This document shows, in pieces, positions 33,694 to 41,855 of a stretch of 43,064 nt of DNA (its first letter is position 1; every line of letters begins with the position of its first letter). A model generated the notes under the pieces. It had not been told where the DNA came from. It made no database searches and saw nothing but the letters and a program-made list of their open reading frames with translations. Location of the stretch: positions 1 to 43,064 of IMG/VR virus record IMGVR_UViG_3300033153_002893; one strand, written 5' to 3'. A program made the position numbers and the translations under genes. Source of the DNA: a virus.

Positions 33694-35034
33694 TTACACG
33701 CAAGCCCCTGATAACTTATTTTGAATATCTTTATTTATTCCCTTAAAGATTGTCATTTCTCTAACTTCATTTTCAGGAAAACCAACTTGTAATAACTTAG
33801 CGCCTGAAATACTAGCACGCGGACTAATTATAATATCTAGTTTTAAATCAGTTGCTTTTCTTCGCATAACCTGAACGTTGTTAACTAGTTTATCAATCTT
33901 AATTTGTAAATCGGCCGTACTAGCATATTCCATAGCCAAATTACGTTCTAAATTACTGTCATATTCCCAGTTAACAAAAGTGAATCTATCACGCGTGGCG
34001 CCGTCTAGTGCGTTCCTGCCAATATACGTAATATCACCGCCAAGCATGATTGTGTTACCCGCGGCAATCATTCTAAAATTTTCATGTTTTGGAATTTCTT
34101 TATCTGGAAAAGTACAATTGCCATTACTAGTGGCGCTATTTAAAACGCTAATAACGTTTGGATTTCCGTTGTCTATTTCGTCCAATAAGAAAACCCCGCC
34201 TGTCTCGTATGCTTTACGAAAACCCGTTGTAATATAATCTTGGCCAAACATATAGCCTAGTAAATCAGTTTTGCTTGACTGTTCACAAACTGAAATATGG
34301 TAGAAAGGCAGGTCAAGCGCTTTTGCTACTTGTGAGCAAGCGTGGGTTTTACCACTACCAGCGCCACCATAAAGAAACAAAGGCAAATTAGCAGAAACAA
34401 TCTTAATAACAGTTTCTAGGGATTTATGAGCATTCTTAATCTCAATATTAGTCTTGTCTAATGTTTTGATATTTAAAGTCTTGTTATGGCCGTTTAAAGC
34501 TTCTGTTATAAGCTTGTTGACCTGTTCAATATTAATATCGTTATTAATAGATTGAACGTTTAAAAGCTTTGCAAACGCATCAAGAGTAGATTGTGTCTCG
34601 TTATTGCCATTATCTTGGCCTTTACCATAGATAGCCCTAGTTTTGGTTTTATTAGTTTTAGGCGTTAATTGAGTTCTGGCAGTTGGCGCAGTAGGCATTG
34701 GTTGATCTTCTATGTCAGTTAGCCAAGGATTTGGCATTGAAACAGAACTAGCGCCAGATGCAGGATCAACGCCAACCGTTCTAGTTATAACTGGCCTTGA
34801 TGGCATTGGTGGTATGTTACCAGTACGGCCAATAAAACTATAAACGCAAGATTGAGAACTAGAATAATTATAAAACCGGTTATCGGCCAAGTCAAAATCA
34901 TTTAATATAACTAACATAGTTTCTCTAGAACCTTGCTTCTCTAACCAGCTTTTTGATACTTCCAGCTTTTCACATAGTTCTTTTTGCCTGATAATGGCTT
35001 TTAACTCTTTATTTGTTTTGTCTCGATAATCCAT
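33694..35034 (-). CDS. MoxR/CbbQ-type AAA+ ATPase (446 aa)
   Basis: The first gene of the leftward block. The N-terminal 215 residues are disordered or helical. The AAA+ core then has Walker A 223-230 (GGAGSGKT), Walker B VFLLDEID (281-288), sensor 1 AAGNT (324-328) and Arg residues near RDR (348-350). Segments such as KTDLLGYM and GVFLLDEIDNGNPNVISVLNSA place it in the MoxR/CbbQ group. The partner is the DUF7192/VWA-like protein next to it. It is probably expressed first after infection and may remodel a host complex. Confidence 0.88.
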   Translation of the reverse strand: MDYRDKTNKELKAIIRQKELCEKLEVSKSWLEKQGSRETMLVILNDFDLADNRFYNYSSSQSCVYSFIGRTGNIPPMPSRPVITRTVGVDPASGASSVSMPNPWLTDIEDQPMPTAPTARTQLTPKTNKTKTRAIYGKGQDNGNNETQSTLDAFAKLLNVQSINNDINIEQVNKLITEALNGHNKTLNIKTLDKTNIEIKNAHKSLETVIKIVSANLPLFLYGGAGSGKTHACSQVAKALDLPFYHISVCEQSSKTDLLGYMFGQDYITTGFRKAYETGGVFLLDEIDNGNPNVISVLNSATSNGNCTFPDKEIPKHENFRMIAAGNTIMLGGDITYIGRNALDGATRDRFTFVNWEYDSNLERNLAMEYASTADLQIKIDKLVNNVQVMRRKATDLKLDIIISPRASISGAKLLQVGFPENEVREMTIFKGINKDIQNKLSGACV

Positions 35035-35147
35035 TTTTAACCCCTTTTTGTTTAATTTGTTTAATTTCTCGTTTTTTGGTATTTTATTAAATCCGTTTTA
35101 ATCCTTTGTTTATTTAGGTTGCAGGTTACTGTCAGTTATTTAAAGTT

Positions 35148-35177
35148 AGTTTACCATAATATTAATTACTTTTGCAA
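35148..35177 (-). promoter_or_regulatory. Candidate leftward early promoter
   Basis: On the minus strand, TTGCAA (35172-35177) is followed after 18 bases by TAAACT (35148-35153), with a TGG directly before the -10 giving an extended TGn element. The AAAAATCGATTTTT palindrome begins one base beyond the -35. It lies about 110 bases upstream of the AAA+ gene. Confidence 0.5.
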
Positions 35178-35380
35178 GAAAAATCGATTTTTTTAATGTT
35201 TTTTTATTTTATTTTAAGGTAAATCTTTATAAAAGAATGTGAGACAGGTTAAAAACTAGATGGTTTTGGTGGACGTTGCGCAAAAGACATTTTATTGGTT
35301 TGCTGTAAGTTATTTAAAACAATTAGGTTCTATACTAGTATACTATAAAAATAGATATAGTATATAGATTAAGGTAATAG

Positions 35381-35405
35381 GTATATATGCATAGTGCATA
35401 TATAC
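35381..35405. repeat. 25-bp hyphenated palindrome overlapping the first iteron
   Basis: GTATATATGCA (35381-35391) and TGCATATATAC (35395-35405) are perfect inverted repeats about TAG. The TATGCA-N3-TGCATA core recurs at 36019-36033, close upstream of the rightward promoter, as a possible protein-binding site. The right arm includes the start of the first TATATACGA copy. Confidence 0.7.
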
Positions 35406-35434
35406 GATATATACGATATATACGATATATACGT
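35399..35434. repeat. Four tandem 9-bp iterons (TATATACGA)
   Basis: Copies at 35399-35407, 35408-35416 and 35417-35425 are identical. The fourth (35426-35434) differs only in its last base. Evenly spaced AT-rich repeats of this size are typical initiator-binding or unwinding elements. Confidence 0.75.
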
Positions 35435-35472
35435 TATAGAAAGTCTTGAAAATCGATTTTGACCTATAAATG

Positions 35473-35550
35473 TATTGAACTTATTGAACACAAACAACTT
35501 ACAACTCGATATTTGGCAAAAGGGCATTTTTTTGGTATTGAACCTATTGG
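35473..35550. repeat. TATTGAAC[T/C]TATTG direct repeat pair
   Basis: TATTGAACTTATTGA at 35473-35487 and TATTGAACCTATTGG at 35536-35550 differ at two of 15 positions. A candidate rightward promoter (TTGACC at 35459-35464, then TATTGA at 35482-35487) overlaps the first copy. Confidence 0.5.
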
Positions 35551-35654
35551 CGCGCAAGGGCTTAAAGCATGTTTTTTGGGGGTTGCCCTATAGAAGTGCT
35601 TGCGCTAGAACATGTTCTGTATATTGGTTATTTAGCTTATTAATCTAGTGTATA

Positions 35655-35775
35655 TTAGTTATGGCTAGCTAGTTCTAGTTATGATTAGTTATCTTGAATA
35701 TATTTATATGCATGTTATATACGTTTAGTTATTGCTAGTTAGTTCTAGTCAGCTAGTCTTGACAAACTAGCTAGT
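35655..35775. repeat. CTAG-rich imperfect direct repeats with a TTGACA box
   Basis: Two blocks beginning with TTAGTTAT and sharing GCTAG-TAGTTCTAGT then TCTTGA lie about 70 bases apart (starting near 35655 and 35725). The second ends in TTGACA (35759-35764), followed after 17 bases by CATAAC (35782-35787), a weak rightward promoter candidate. CTAG occurs many times within 120 bases. Confidence 0.5.
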
Positions 35776-35846
35776 TAGGTGCATAACATATAGATATATT
35801 CAGCTTGCATACAATTTAATTTCTCAACCCTACCCCCTTGTTTTTT

Positions 35847-35894
35847 GACCCGGGTGCGACCCAAAGGCCGCCCGTCCGCGGGGAGGGGATGGGG
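35847..35894. other. GC-rich block within the AT-rich control region
   Basis: About 38 of 48 bases are G or C, against a strongly AT-rich surrounding. It holds CCCGGG, CCGCGG, a GGGT-GCG-ACCC hairpin and three adjacent G4 runs (GGGGAGGGGATGGGG). It lies 220 bp upstream of the packaging operon. A packaging (pac or cos) site or a strand-opening signal is possible. Confidence 0.5.
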
Positions 35895-36018
35895 TTTAAT
35901 TAACCTCTCCTTCTTAGCCTTATGCTTTGTGTTCTCTCTTAGCCCTATACCTTCTTTCCCATGTATCCTTATCGTTATAAAAAAATTACAAAAAAAATTT
36001 CAAATTTTCAAATTGATA

Positions 36019-36076
36019 TATGCAAAGTGCATACAACTATTTTTATCTTGACAACAAGGTATAATTTTAGTATGTC
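36019..36076 (+). promoter_or_regulatory. Rightward promoter with upstream TATGCA palindrome
   Basis: TTGACA (36048-36053) lies 17 bases before TATGTC (36071-36076). The inverted repeat TATGCA-AAG-TGCATA (36019-36033) sits 14 bases upstream of the -35. A TATAAT at 36060-36065 is too close to the -35 to pair with it. The first gene of the packaging operon starts 37 bases downstream. Confidence 0.55.
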
Positions 36077-36113
36077 TTAATTTTAATAATAACTTAAAGG
36101 AGAGGAAGCATTT

Positions 36114-36584
36114 ATGGAAGGATACAGAGTCAAAGTTAAAGGTGAATATTTTGCGTACACAGAGAAAGGGAAAATTCTAAAACCATATGAGTTTGAAGTT
36201 ATCCTCCCAACACTGGATAGAGCGCTCCATATAATTAAATCTAAAATACTTAATCGAGTATTGAAAAAAAAGTTCGCAGACTATGCTAGCTACCGCACCC
36301 ATGAAATCATCGACAGTGAGCCTGTTGGTGATGCAGCACCAATCCAAACTAGTAATAAAAATCTAAATGTTCTCAATAAAAAACAATTGGCTAGTTACAT
36401 CAATAAAAATGAGCTACCTGTAGACCCAACCACATACAAAACCGTTGGTGAAATCAGAAAAGCTATACAAGATGCTGAGAGCAATTTAAAGACCTTTCAG
36501 GAGAAAGAGGCTAAGAGAGCAGAGGATATTGCCTTAACGAAGAGCTTAGACGCTCTGAACCCTACCTTGGCTGATGAACTCTAA
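36114..36584 (+). CDS. Hypothetical protein, first gene of the packaging operon (156 aa)
   Basis: No family recognised with certainty. The first 60 residues are beta-rich and basic (YRVKVKGEYFAYTEKGK), the middle is a Ser/Asn linker, and the end is a charged coiled coil (AESNLKTFQEKEAKRAED). The region around 90-125 (NKKQLASYINKNELPVDPTTYKTVGEIRKAI) resembles a SAP/HeH-type helix-extended-loop-helix, which in phages often binds DNA or sits in head-joining proteins. Strong AAAGGAGAGG site. Confidence 0.62.
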   Translation: MEGYRVKVKGEYFAYTEKGKILKPYEFEVILPTLDRALHIIKSKILNRVLKKKFADYASYRTHEIIDSEPVGDAAPIQTSNKNLNVLNKKQLASYINKNELPVDPTTYKTVGEIRKAIQDAESNLKTFQEKEAKRAEDIALTKSLDALNPTLADEL

Positions 36585-36978
36585 TCTCAAGATTAAACAG
36601 AATAAAAAATATACAAAAGAAGTATTAAAACAAAAGTTTTTGGATATGCTTGGTGAAGCTTACGAAGGGGATCCAACAGATCAAAGTGAGATATTGGAAA
36701 ATCCAGAACTCCTTCTAATGTCGAAAGCTGATGTTTTAATGATAAAACTTTACCAATCGGCAGTCAGGCGTAAAGAACCTGACTTTGCCGCGAGGAAACT
36801 AATCCTTGAATATACGATTGGTAAACCTAAACAGGAGATAGAAACTAAAACTTTACAAATGACTTATCAGGATTTCCTTCATCAAGTAAGTCAACAGGAA
36901 CCAAAGATAATTGAAGTACAAGTAACAGAACCAGAGCCTACACAGAACCTTACCCAAATAAACAAAGAGGATTTATAA
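36574..36978 (+). CDS. Probable small terminase subunit (134 aa)
   Basis: It lies directly before the large terminase and starts within the end of the previous gene (11-base overlap). The protein is helical and charged, with a central region (SKADVLMIKLYQSAVRRKEPDFAARKLILEYTIGKP) compatible with the helical core of small terminases, and an acidic C-terminal tail. No obvious HTH motif, so the call rests on position and size. Confidence 0.6.
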   Translation: MNSNLKIKQNKKYTKEVLKQKFLDMLGEAYEGDPTDQSEILENPELLLMSKADVLMIKLYQSAVRRKEPDFAARKLILEYTIGKPKQEIETKTLQMTYQDFLHQVSQQEPKIIEVQVTEPEPTQNLTQINKEDL

Positions 36979-36984
36979 CCAAAT

Positions 36985-38565
36985 ATGAATGGTATATTAA
37001 CCCCTGCTCAATCCCATACGCATTACCGACTTCAACATGAGCTACCATTCTATGCGAAACAAGTTTTAAAAATAAGAGATAAATTAGGCGCGTTACTCCC
37101 TTTTGGTTTTAACAAAGTTCAATTATATGTCCATCAACGTTTACAGGCTCAGATTAAATCAAGAGGTTTCGTGAGAGCTATTTTGGTTAAAGGGCGTAAA
37201 CAAGGATGCTCAACATATGTCGCTGGAAGGTATTACCATAAAGCTACTATGCAGGATGGAAGAACAGTATTTATTCTCAGTCATGAAGCTAAAACAACTG
37301 ACACCCTTTTCACTATGGTCAATCGATTTTACGATAACTCTCCAGAGTTCATGAGACCCCTCACAGACAAGCATAACACTAATCAAATGGTATTTTCTGG
37401 ACTCGATTCTAATTACACTGTAGGAACCGCAGGAAACGCTACAGTTGGACGTGGAGGAACGCCTCTACTGTTTCACGGCTCCGAAGTAGCTTTTTGGGAA
37501 AAAACAGATGATATCCGTAGTGGTATTATTAATTCTGTTCCGCGATCAAAAGGAACTGAGATTATTTTAGAGTCAACTGCAAATGGCCAGAAAGGAATGT
37601 TTTATACTATGAGTATGGACGCTCTAAAAAAGAAAGGAGATTATGAATTAATTTTTATCCCTTGGTTTTGGCAACTAGAATATCGAGCTAGTCCGAACAC
37701 CGCTACAGGAGACGAGCCTTTTACTTTAGAAGAAGAAGATCTAGAATTAAAATATTTATATGGGCTAGATAACGAGCAATTATATTGGCGTAAACTAAAA
37801 ATAATTGAACTAGGATCTCTTAAAATGTTTAAACAGGAATACCCCTGTAACGTAATGGAAGCTTTTCAGGCTTCTGGGGATTCTTTGATGGAATTAGAAG
37901 ATATCTTACGAGCTAGAAAAAGCACAGTAACAGACCCAATGGCTCCGTTAATACTCGGTGTAGACCCAGCACATAAAGGAGATAGAACTGCTTTAGTCTT
38001 AAGACAAGGTAGACAGATTCTCTGGTTTAGAACTTACGCTAAAATGGAGGCTATGCAACTAGCTGGAGTAGTCGGAGAACTAATTAATAAACATGATATC
38101 GACATGACGTTTATTGATATGGGATTGGGGTATGGCACAGTAGGCAGGCTACATGAACTAGGTTATAAATCTAAAGTGATCGGAGTATACTTCGGAGGCG
38201 GAGCTAATAGAAACGATATTTACCAGAACAAAAGAGCAGAGATGTTTTGCGAGTTTGGTGATTGGATTAAAGGAGAAGTGAATATACCGGACGACGACGC
38301 GTTTCAAATGGACTTAAGAATGATACCGGACTTCACTTTGAACAGTACACGTAAAAGAACTTTTATGAAGAAAGAAGATATCAAACTTCAAAATGGTGGT
38401 ATCTCTAGTGATATTTTCGATGCAGGGGCTTTGACTTTTGCACAACCAGTTAGAGCTAGTAAAGTTACAGGTCAGAGGTATATACCTCGAGGTACACAAA
38501 ATTATAATACAAGCCCATTAGGGACGTTGAACCGTATTCGTGGTAGGAATAAAAGGAGGATGTAA
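36985..38565 (+). CDS. terL: Large terminase subunit (526 aa)
   Basis: DNA-packaging motor. The ATPase domain has Walker A-like KGRKQGCST (69-77), and a Walker B region with Glu167 (PLLFHGSEVAFW). The nuclease domain begins at GVDPAHKGDRTALVLR (Asp327), followed by FIDMGLGYG (Asp378) and SSDIFDAG near the end. The motif HGSEVAFW and the ESTANG stretch are typical of phage TerL. The gene follows the TerS-like ORF and precedes the portal, as expected for a packaging cassette. Confidence 0.94.
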   Translation: MNGILTPAQSHTHYRLQHELPFYAKQVLKIRDKLGALLPFGFNKVQLYVHQRLQAQIKSRGFVRAILVKGRKQGCSTYVAGRYYHKATMQDGRTVFILSHEAKTTDTLFTMVNRFYDNSPEFMRPLTDKHNTNQMVFSGLDSNYTVGTAGNATVGRGGTPLLFHGSEVAFWEKTDDIRSGIINSVPRSKGTEIILESTANGQKGMFYTMSMDALKKKGDYELIFIPWFWQLEYRASPNTATGDEPFTLEEEDLELKYLYGLDNEQLYWRKLKIIELGSLKMFKQEYPCNVMEAFQASGDSLMELEDILRARKSTVTDPMAPLILGVDPAHKGDRTALVLRQGRQILWFRTYAKMEAMQLAGVVGELINKHDIDMTFIDMGLGYGTVGRLHELGYKSKVIGVYFGGGANRNDIYQNKRAEMFCEFGDWIKGEVNIPDDDAFQMDLRMIPDFTLNSTRKRTFMKKEDIKLQNGGISSDIFDAGALTFAQPVRASKVTGQRYIPRGTQNYNTSPLGTLNRIRGRNKRRM

Positions 38566-38567
38566 AT

Positions 38568-38975
38568 ATGGCGACTGATCCATCAACAATGACTCAGGCA
38601 GAAAAAGACAGAGTAACTAAGTTTGCTAAAGAACGAGGAATGGGGCAGTACAGACATGTCCCTCGAGAAGCAATTGAAAAAGAAGATTATGAGCAAAAGG
38701 CGTTAGAATATCAACAGCAGCAGCTAGAACTAGCTAAACAAATGGCTGAGCTAGAACGTTCAGCTATGATTGAAGATCAACGTAGATACGAAGAAGCAAA
38801 GGCGGCTAGAGAGAAAGAAGTAGCCGAAGCTAAAGCTAGAGATGAACAGATTGCAGCAGACGAAGAGAAAGCTTTAAAAAGTAGAAACTTAAGAAGATCG
38901 GCTTTAATTAAAACAGGTCAGCACGGAGTATTGGAAGGTGCAACAGTAGGCCGTAAAATGCTATTAGCTAGTTAA
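38568..38975 (+). CDS. Coiled-coil hypothetical protein between terminase and portal (135 aa)
   Basis: Residues of about 40-105 are a long Glu/Ala/Gln/Lys coiled coil (QQQLELAKQMAELERS; KAAREKEVAEAKARDEQ). The last 30 residues are basic with a short GATVGRKMLLAS tail. Phages with T7-gp8-type portals often have such small helical proteins here. They may assist assembly, but this is inferred. Confidence 0.62.
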   Translation: MATDPSTMTQAEKDRVTKFAKERGMGQYRHVPREAIEKEDYEQKALEYQQQQLELAKQMAELERSAMIEDQRRYEEAKAAREKEVAEAKARDEQIAADEEKALKSRNLRRSALIKTGQHGVLEGATVGRKMLLAS

Positions 38976-38989
38976 GAGGGGAAAATATT

Positions 38990-40708
38990 ATGGCTGAAAC
39001 CGAAAAAGTAAAAAGAATTAAAAATAGAAATAAAATGTTGTTATCTAAGAAAGCACCATGGCTAGACCATTTTCAATTGATTGGTGAGTATATCATGTTT
39101 CGTAAACAAAATTTTACGGGTACACCAAATGCAGGGGCTTTCTTATCTGCTGATCTTTTTGATAATACAGCGGCTAGAGCTAATAACTTAATGGCTTCTG
39201 TACTATTAGGTATGCTCTGGGGAAATGGAGCTAAGACTTTTAAATTGATAAAACCAGAGAATATTCCATTAAGTGAAGAAGTTAAAAAGTTCTATGAAAA
39301 AGCTACTACAACTATGGAAAAGAATATGAATCATGATGAATCAGGCTTGATGTCTGCTTTAGGGGAATATATGCTAGACCAGGGATCTTTCGGGACATCT
39401 GGGATAGGTACTTTTGAAGCGGATGAATTTCCTTATTTAAGGTTTGAAGCATGGGACATAAAAACTATGGCAATTAGTGAAGGAGCTAATGGTAGAGTTA
39501 ATACGATTCATAATACGAAAGAGTATACACCGAGAACGTTAGTTGATAAATATGGTTATGAAAATATCAGTAAGAAGAATAAAAAACTTTTTGACGAAGG
39601 GGATGAAGAAACTAAGATCAAAGTATTACACGCCATCGAAGAGAGAATGGTACGAGACCCTAATAAGTTTGGGGCTAGAGATATGCCTGTTGCAAGTATT
39701 CATATTGAACTGGAATCAGGAAAGATTCTAGAGGAAAGTGGATATCATGAAATGCCAGTAGCTGTAGCTAGATTTTATAAAGCTATGAATGAAACATATG
39801 GAAGAAGTCCAGGAATGGCAGCTTTACCAGATATCATTGAGATAAATGCGATATGGGAATCTTTGACTTTAGCTATCGAGAAAAAACTAAGTCCACCTCT
39901 AGGAGTCTTGAGTGATGGCCAGTTAGGCGGCGGAGTTATTAATACTACTGCTGGATCTGTGAATGTTTTTGATGTTTCTAATATGAGTACTGATAAACCT
40001 ATTTTTCCTTTGTTTACTGTTGGTGATATGAGAGAGATAGAATTTTTATTAGATAAATTAGAGAAAGCTATTACTGAAGCTTTTAATATAGATCGTTTAT
40101 TAGATTTTAATAACGAAACTAGAATGACTGCTTTTGAGACTCAAGCTAGAATGAAAATAAGAGGAGATTCTCTGGGGACTCTTTTAGCTAGACAAGAACT
40201 AGAATTGTTTACTCCAAAAATAGGTAGATCTTTTAATATCTTATTTCGTAAAGGTTTGTTTGGTGTAATAGCAGATAGTGAAGAAGAACGGTTTTTATTA
40301 GACCAGGGAATAGAACCTGAATATATTCCAGAAGCAATTGCTGAGGCTATGTTAGCAGGAGAAGAAGTATTTGAGATTCAATATATTTCTCCAGCAAAAC
40401 GAATGATGCAGTCAGAAGAAGTTCAATCTATTATGACAACTTATGAGATGCTTAATATCATAGCTCCGGTATCAGCAGACGCGGCAGATATAATTGACCA
40501 TGATAAAGCTTTAGAGAAATTACATCTCCTTACAGGGGGTGACAGCTCTATCCTGAACTCTATTGAAAAGATAGAAGGGATCAGGAAGCAGAGAGCGGAA
40601 CAAATGCAAGTCGAAAGAGAATTAAGACATAAAGAACAGATGGCTAACATAGCTCAACAGGGAGCGCAGGCAATGGCCACTGCAAACCCAACATCACAGA
40701 AAGGATAG
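38990..40708 (+). CDS. Head-tail connector (portal) protein, T7 gp8-type (572 aa)
   Basis: Matches the head-to-tail connecting family: KKAPWLDHFQLIGEYI at the N-terminus, DLFDNTAARANNLMASVLLGML near 55-75, then YGRSPGMAALPDIIEINAIWE around 270-290 and MTAFETQARMK. T7 gp8 is 536 aa. Twelve copies form the ring through which DNA is packaged and to which the tail attaches. The C-terminal end is a Gln/Glu-rich helix. Confidence 0.92.
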   Translation: MAETEKVKRIKNRNKMLLSKKAPWLDHFQLIGEYIMFRKQNFTGTPNAGAFLSADLFDNTAARANNLMASVLLGMLWGNGAKTFKLIKPENIPLSEEVKKFYEKATTTMEKNMNHDESGLMSALGEYMLDQGSFGTSGIGTFEADEFPYLRFEAWDIKTMAISEGANGRVNTIHNTKEYTPRTLVDKYGYENISKKNKKLFDEGDEETKIKVLHAIEERMVRDPNKFGARDMPVASIHIELESGKILEESGYHEMPVAVARFYKAMNETYGRSPGMAALPDIIEINAIWESLTLAIEKKLSPPLGVLSDGQLGGGVINTTAGSVNVFDVSNMSTDKPIFPLFTVGDMREIEFLLDKLEKAITEAFNIDRLLDFNNETRMTAFETQARMKIRGDSLGTLLARQELELFTPKIGRSFNILFRKGLFGVIADSEEERFLLDQGIEPEYIPEAIAEAMLAGEEVFEIQYISPAKRMMQSEEVQSIMTTYEMLNIIAPVSADAADIIDHDKALEKLHLLTGGDSSILNSIEKIEGIRKQRAEQMQVERELRHKEQMANIAQQGAQAMATANPTSQKG

Positions 40709-40712
40709 GTAT

Positions 40713-41015
40713 ATGAGGGAAAGACTACAGGAGAAACAAAATAGAGCTTTAAAAGCGTCTCAAGTAGATTATGAAAAAGCAATGAAGAAGAGAAAAGAGA
40801 TGGTGACTGAGTTATGTTTATCTCCGGCGGCAGTAGACTTTTTGAAAATGATCTATGATAGTAGCGGGTACAGTAAACATTTGTTAATGACCTCTTCTGT
40901 AAGTGGAGAAGTAAATACTTCCGCTATGGTATATAGAGAGGGTAGGAGAAGTTTATATACAGATTTAAGACAGTTTTTACCAAAAGGTATTTTAAAAAAA
41001 GTAGAAGGAGAGTAG
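40713..41015 (+). CDS. Hypothetical protein between portal and scaffold (100 aa)
   Basis: Not recognised. A basic helical N-terminal half (QEKQNRALKASQVDYEKAMKKRKEM) is followed by an alpha/beta end with YREGRRSLYTDLRQFLPKGILKK. Small ORFs at this position are common in podovirus genomes. The last bases lie three bases before the scaffold gene. Confidence 0.58.
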   Translation: MRERLQEKQNRALKASQVDYEKAMKKRKEMVTELCLSPAAVDFLKMIYDSSGYSKHLLMTSSVSGEVNTSAMVYREGRRSLYTDLRQFLPKGILKKVEGE

Positions 41016-41018
41016 TAA

Positions 41019-41852
41019 ATGACAATTGATTCAGTAAACATTCCAGCAAACGTAGTAACAGATCCGCCTCCAGGTGCGGACGTGGTAACAGATCCACCAC
41101 CTTTTAGAGATTCAATTCCTGAAGCATATCGTGAGAAAACTTATCTCCAGGATGTAGATTCTATAGAAAAAGTTTATGCTAAACTAGACGGATCTCAACA
41201 GCTATTAGGCAAACGCCCTAATGGGATCCCAGATAAGAACGCTACAGCTGAAGATTGGAACGCTTTTTATAATAATGCAGGCAGACCAGAAACAGCAGAC
41301 AAGTATGAACTAGAAGGTTTTAAAGAAGGGCAAGAAGAATTAAGTACAGATATTAAAGCGTTGTTTCATAAAGTGGGGCTATCAGGCGAGCAGGCTAAAG
41401 AATTACAAACTGGCTATGATGGAATTATGACTAAACTAGCAGAAGGACTAGGGGCTAGTTCTGAAGCTAATGAAGCTGAGTTTAGAGAAATGACCACTAA
41501 GTATTTTGGCGACGATCAGGTAAAAATAATAGCTACGGCTAATAAGTTATTAATGGAAAGTATACCTGCTGATTTAAAACCACATTTAGAAAAACTAGAT
41601 AATACTTCACTAGTTATAATGGCCTCTGCATTAAATAATATTCAGAAAAGATATATTGGCGAAGATAGGTTATCTCCTCGTGATGACGCTGGAGCTGGTG
41701 GAGGTGGGGAAACTCAGGCAGAACTACAGGCAGCAGCTAGAAAAATTATGAATCAACCAGGATATGAAGATAGTTTTCATCCAGACCATGCAAAATTAAT
41801 TGCAGCTAAAGATGCTATTTATGAAAAAATAGGTGCAATGCTTAAAAAATAA
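41019..41852 (+). CDS. Scaffold/capsid assembly protein (277 aa)
   Basis: An acidic helical protein lying directly before the capsid gene. The N-terminal Pro/Asp repeat (VTDPPPGADVVTDPPP) is low complexity. The centre (PEAYREKTYLQDVDSIEKVYAKLDGSQQLLG; WNAFYNNAGRPETADKYEL) is a widespread phage scaffold pattern, and the C-terminal end carries a short helix after a Gly-rich linker (DDAGAGGGGETQ), which often binds coat protein. Replaced or removed on head maturation. Confidence 0.85.
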   Translation: MTIDSVNIPANVVTDPPPGADVVTDPPPFRDSIPEAYREKTYLQDVDSIEKVYAKLDGSQQLLGKRPNGIPDKNATAEDWNAFYNNAGRPETADKYELEGFKEGQEELSTDIKALFHKVGLSGEQAKELQTGYDGIMTKLAEGLGASSEANEAEFREMTTKYFGDDQVKIIATANKLLMESIPADLKPHLEKLDNTSLVIMASALNNIQKRYIGEDRLSPRDDAGAGGGGETQAELQAAARKIMNQPGYEDSFHPDHAKLIAAKDAIYEKIGAMLKK

Positions 41853-41855
41853 TGC

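Larger units (their letters stand above)
35035..36113. other. Divergent control region / probable replication origin (1,079 bp)
   Basis: No convincing gene is present. It divides the leftward early block and the rightward late block. Content in order: a candidate leftward promoter, an AAAAATCGATTTTT palindrome (35179-35192), a long palindrome with four 9-bp iterons (35381-35434), a second AAAATCGATTTT (35449-35460), CAAAAG/ATTTT and TATTGAAC direct repeats, AGAACATGTTCT (35607-35618), CTAG-rich repeats (35655-35775), a GC block (35847-35894) and a rightward promoter. Iterons, AT-rich DNA and divergent transcription suggest an origin. Confidence 0.65.

Noticed and set aside
35399-35434. CRISPR array
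   Set aside because: The repeats are 9 bp, directly adjoining and without spacers; no cas genes are present apart from the Cas4-like phage nuclease.
35369-35557. Minus-strand ORF of 62 codons in the control region
   Set aside because: Its C-terminal YISYISYIS repeat is only the translation of the TATATACGA iterons; no ribosome site.
35845-36051. Plus-strand ORF of 68 codons in the control region
   Set aside because: It runs through the GC block and promoter elements, has no ribosome site and a low-complexity Ser/Phe/Leu product.
36060-36065. TATAAT as -10 of the rightward promoter
   Set aside because: It is only six bases after TTGACA; spacing excludes normal sigma70 use with that -35, and no good -35 lies 17 bases upstream of it.
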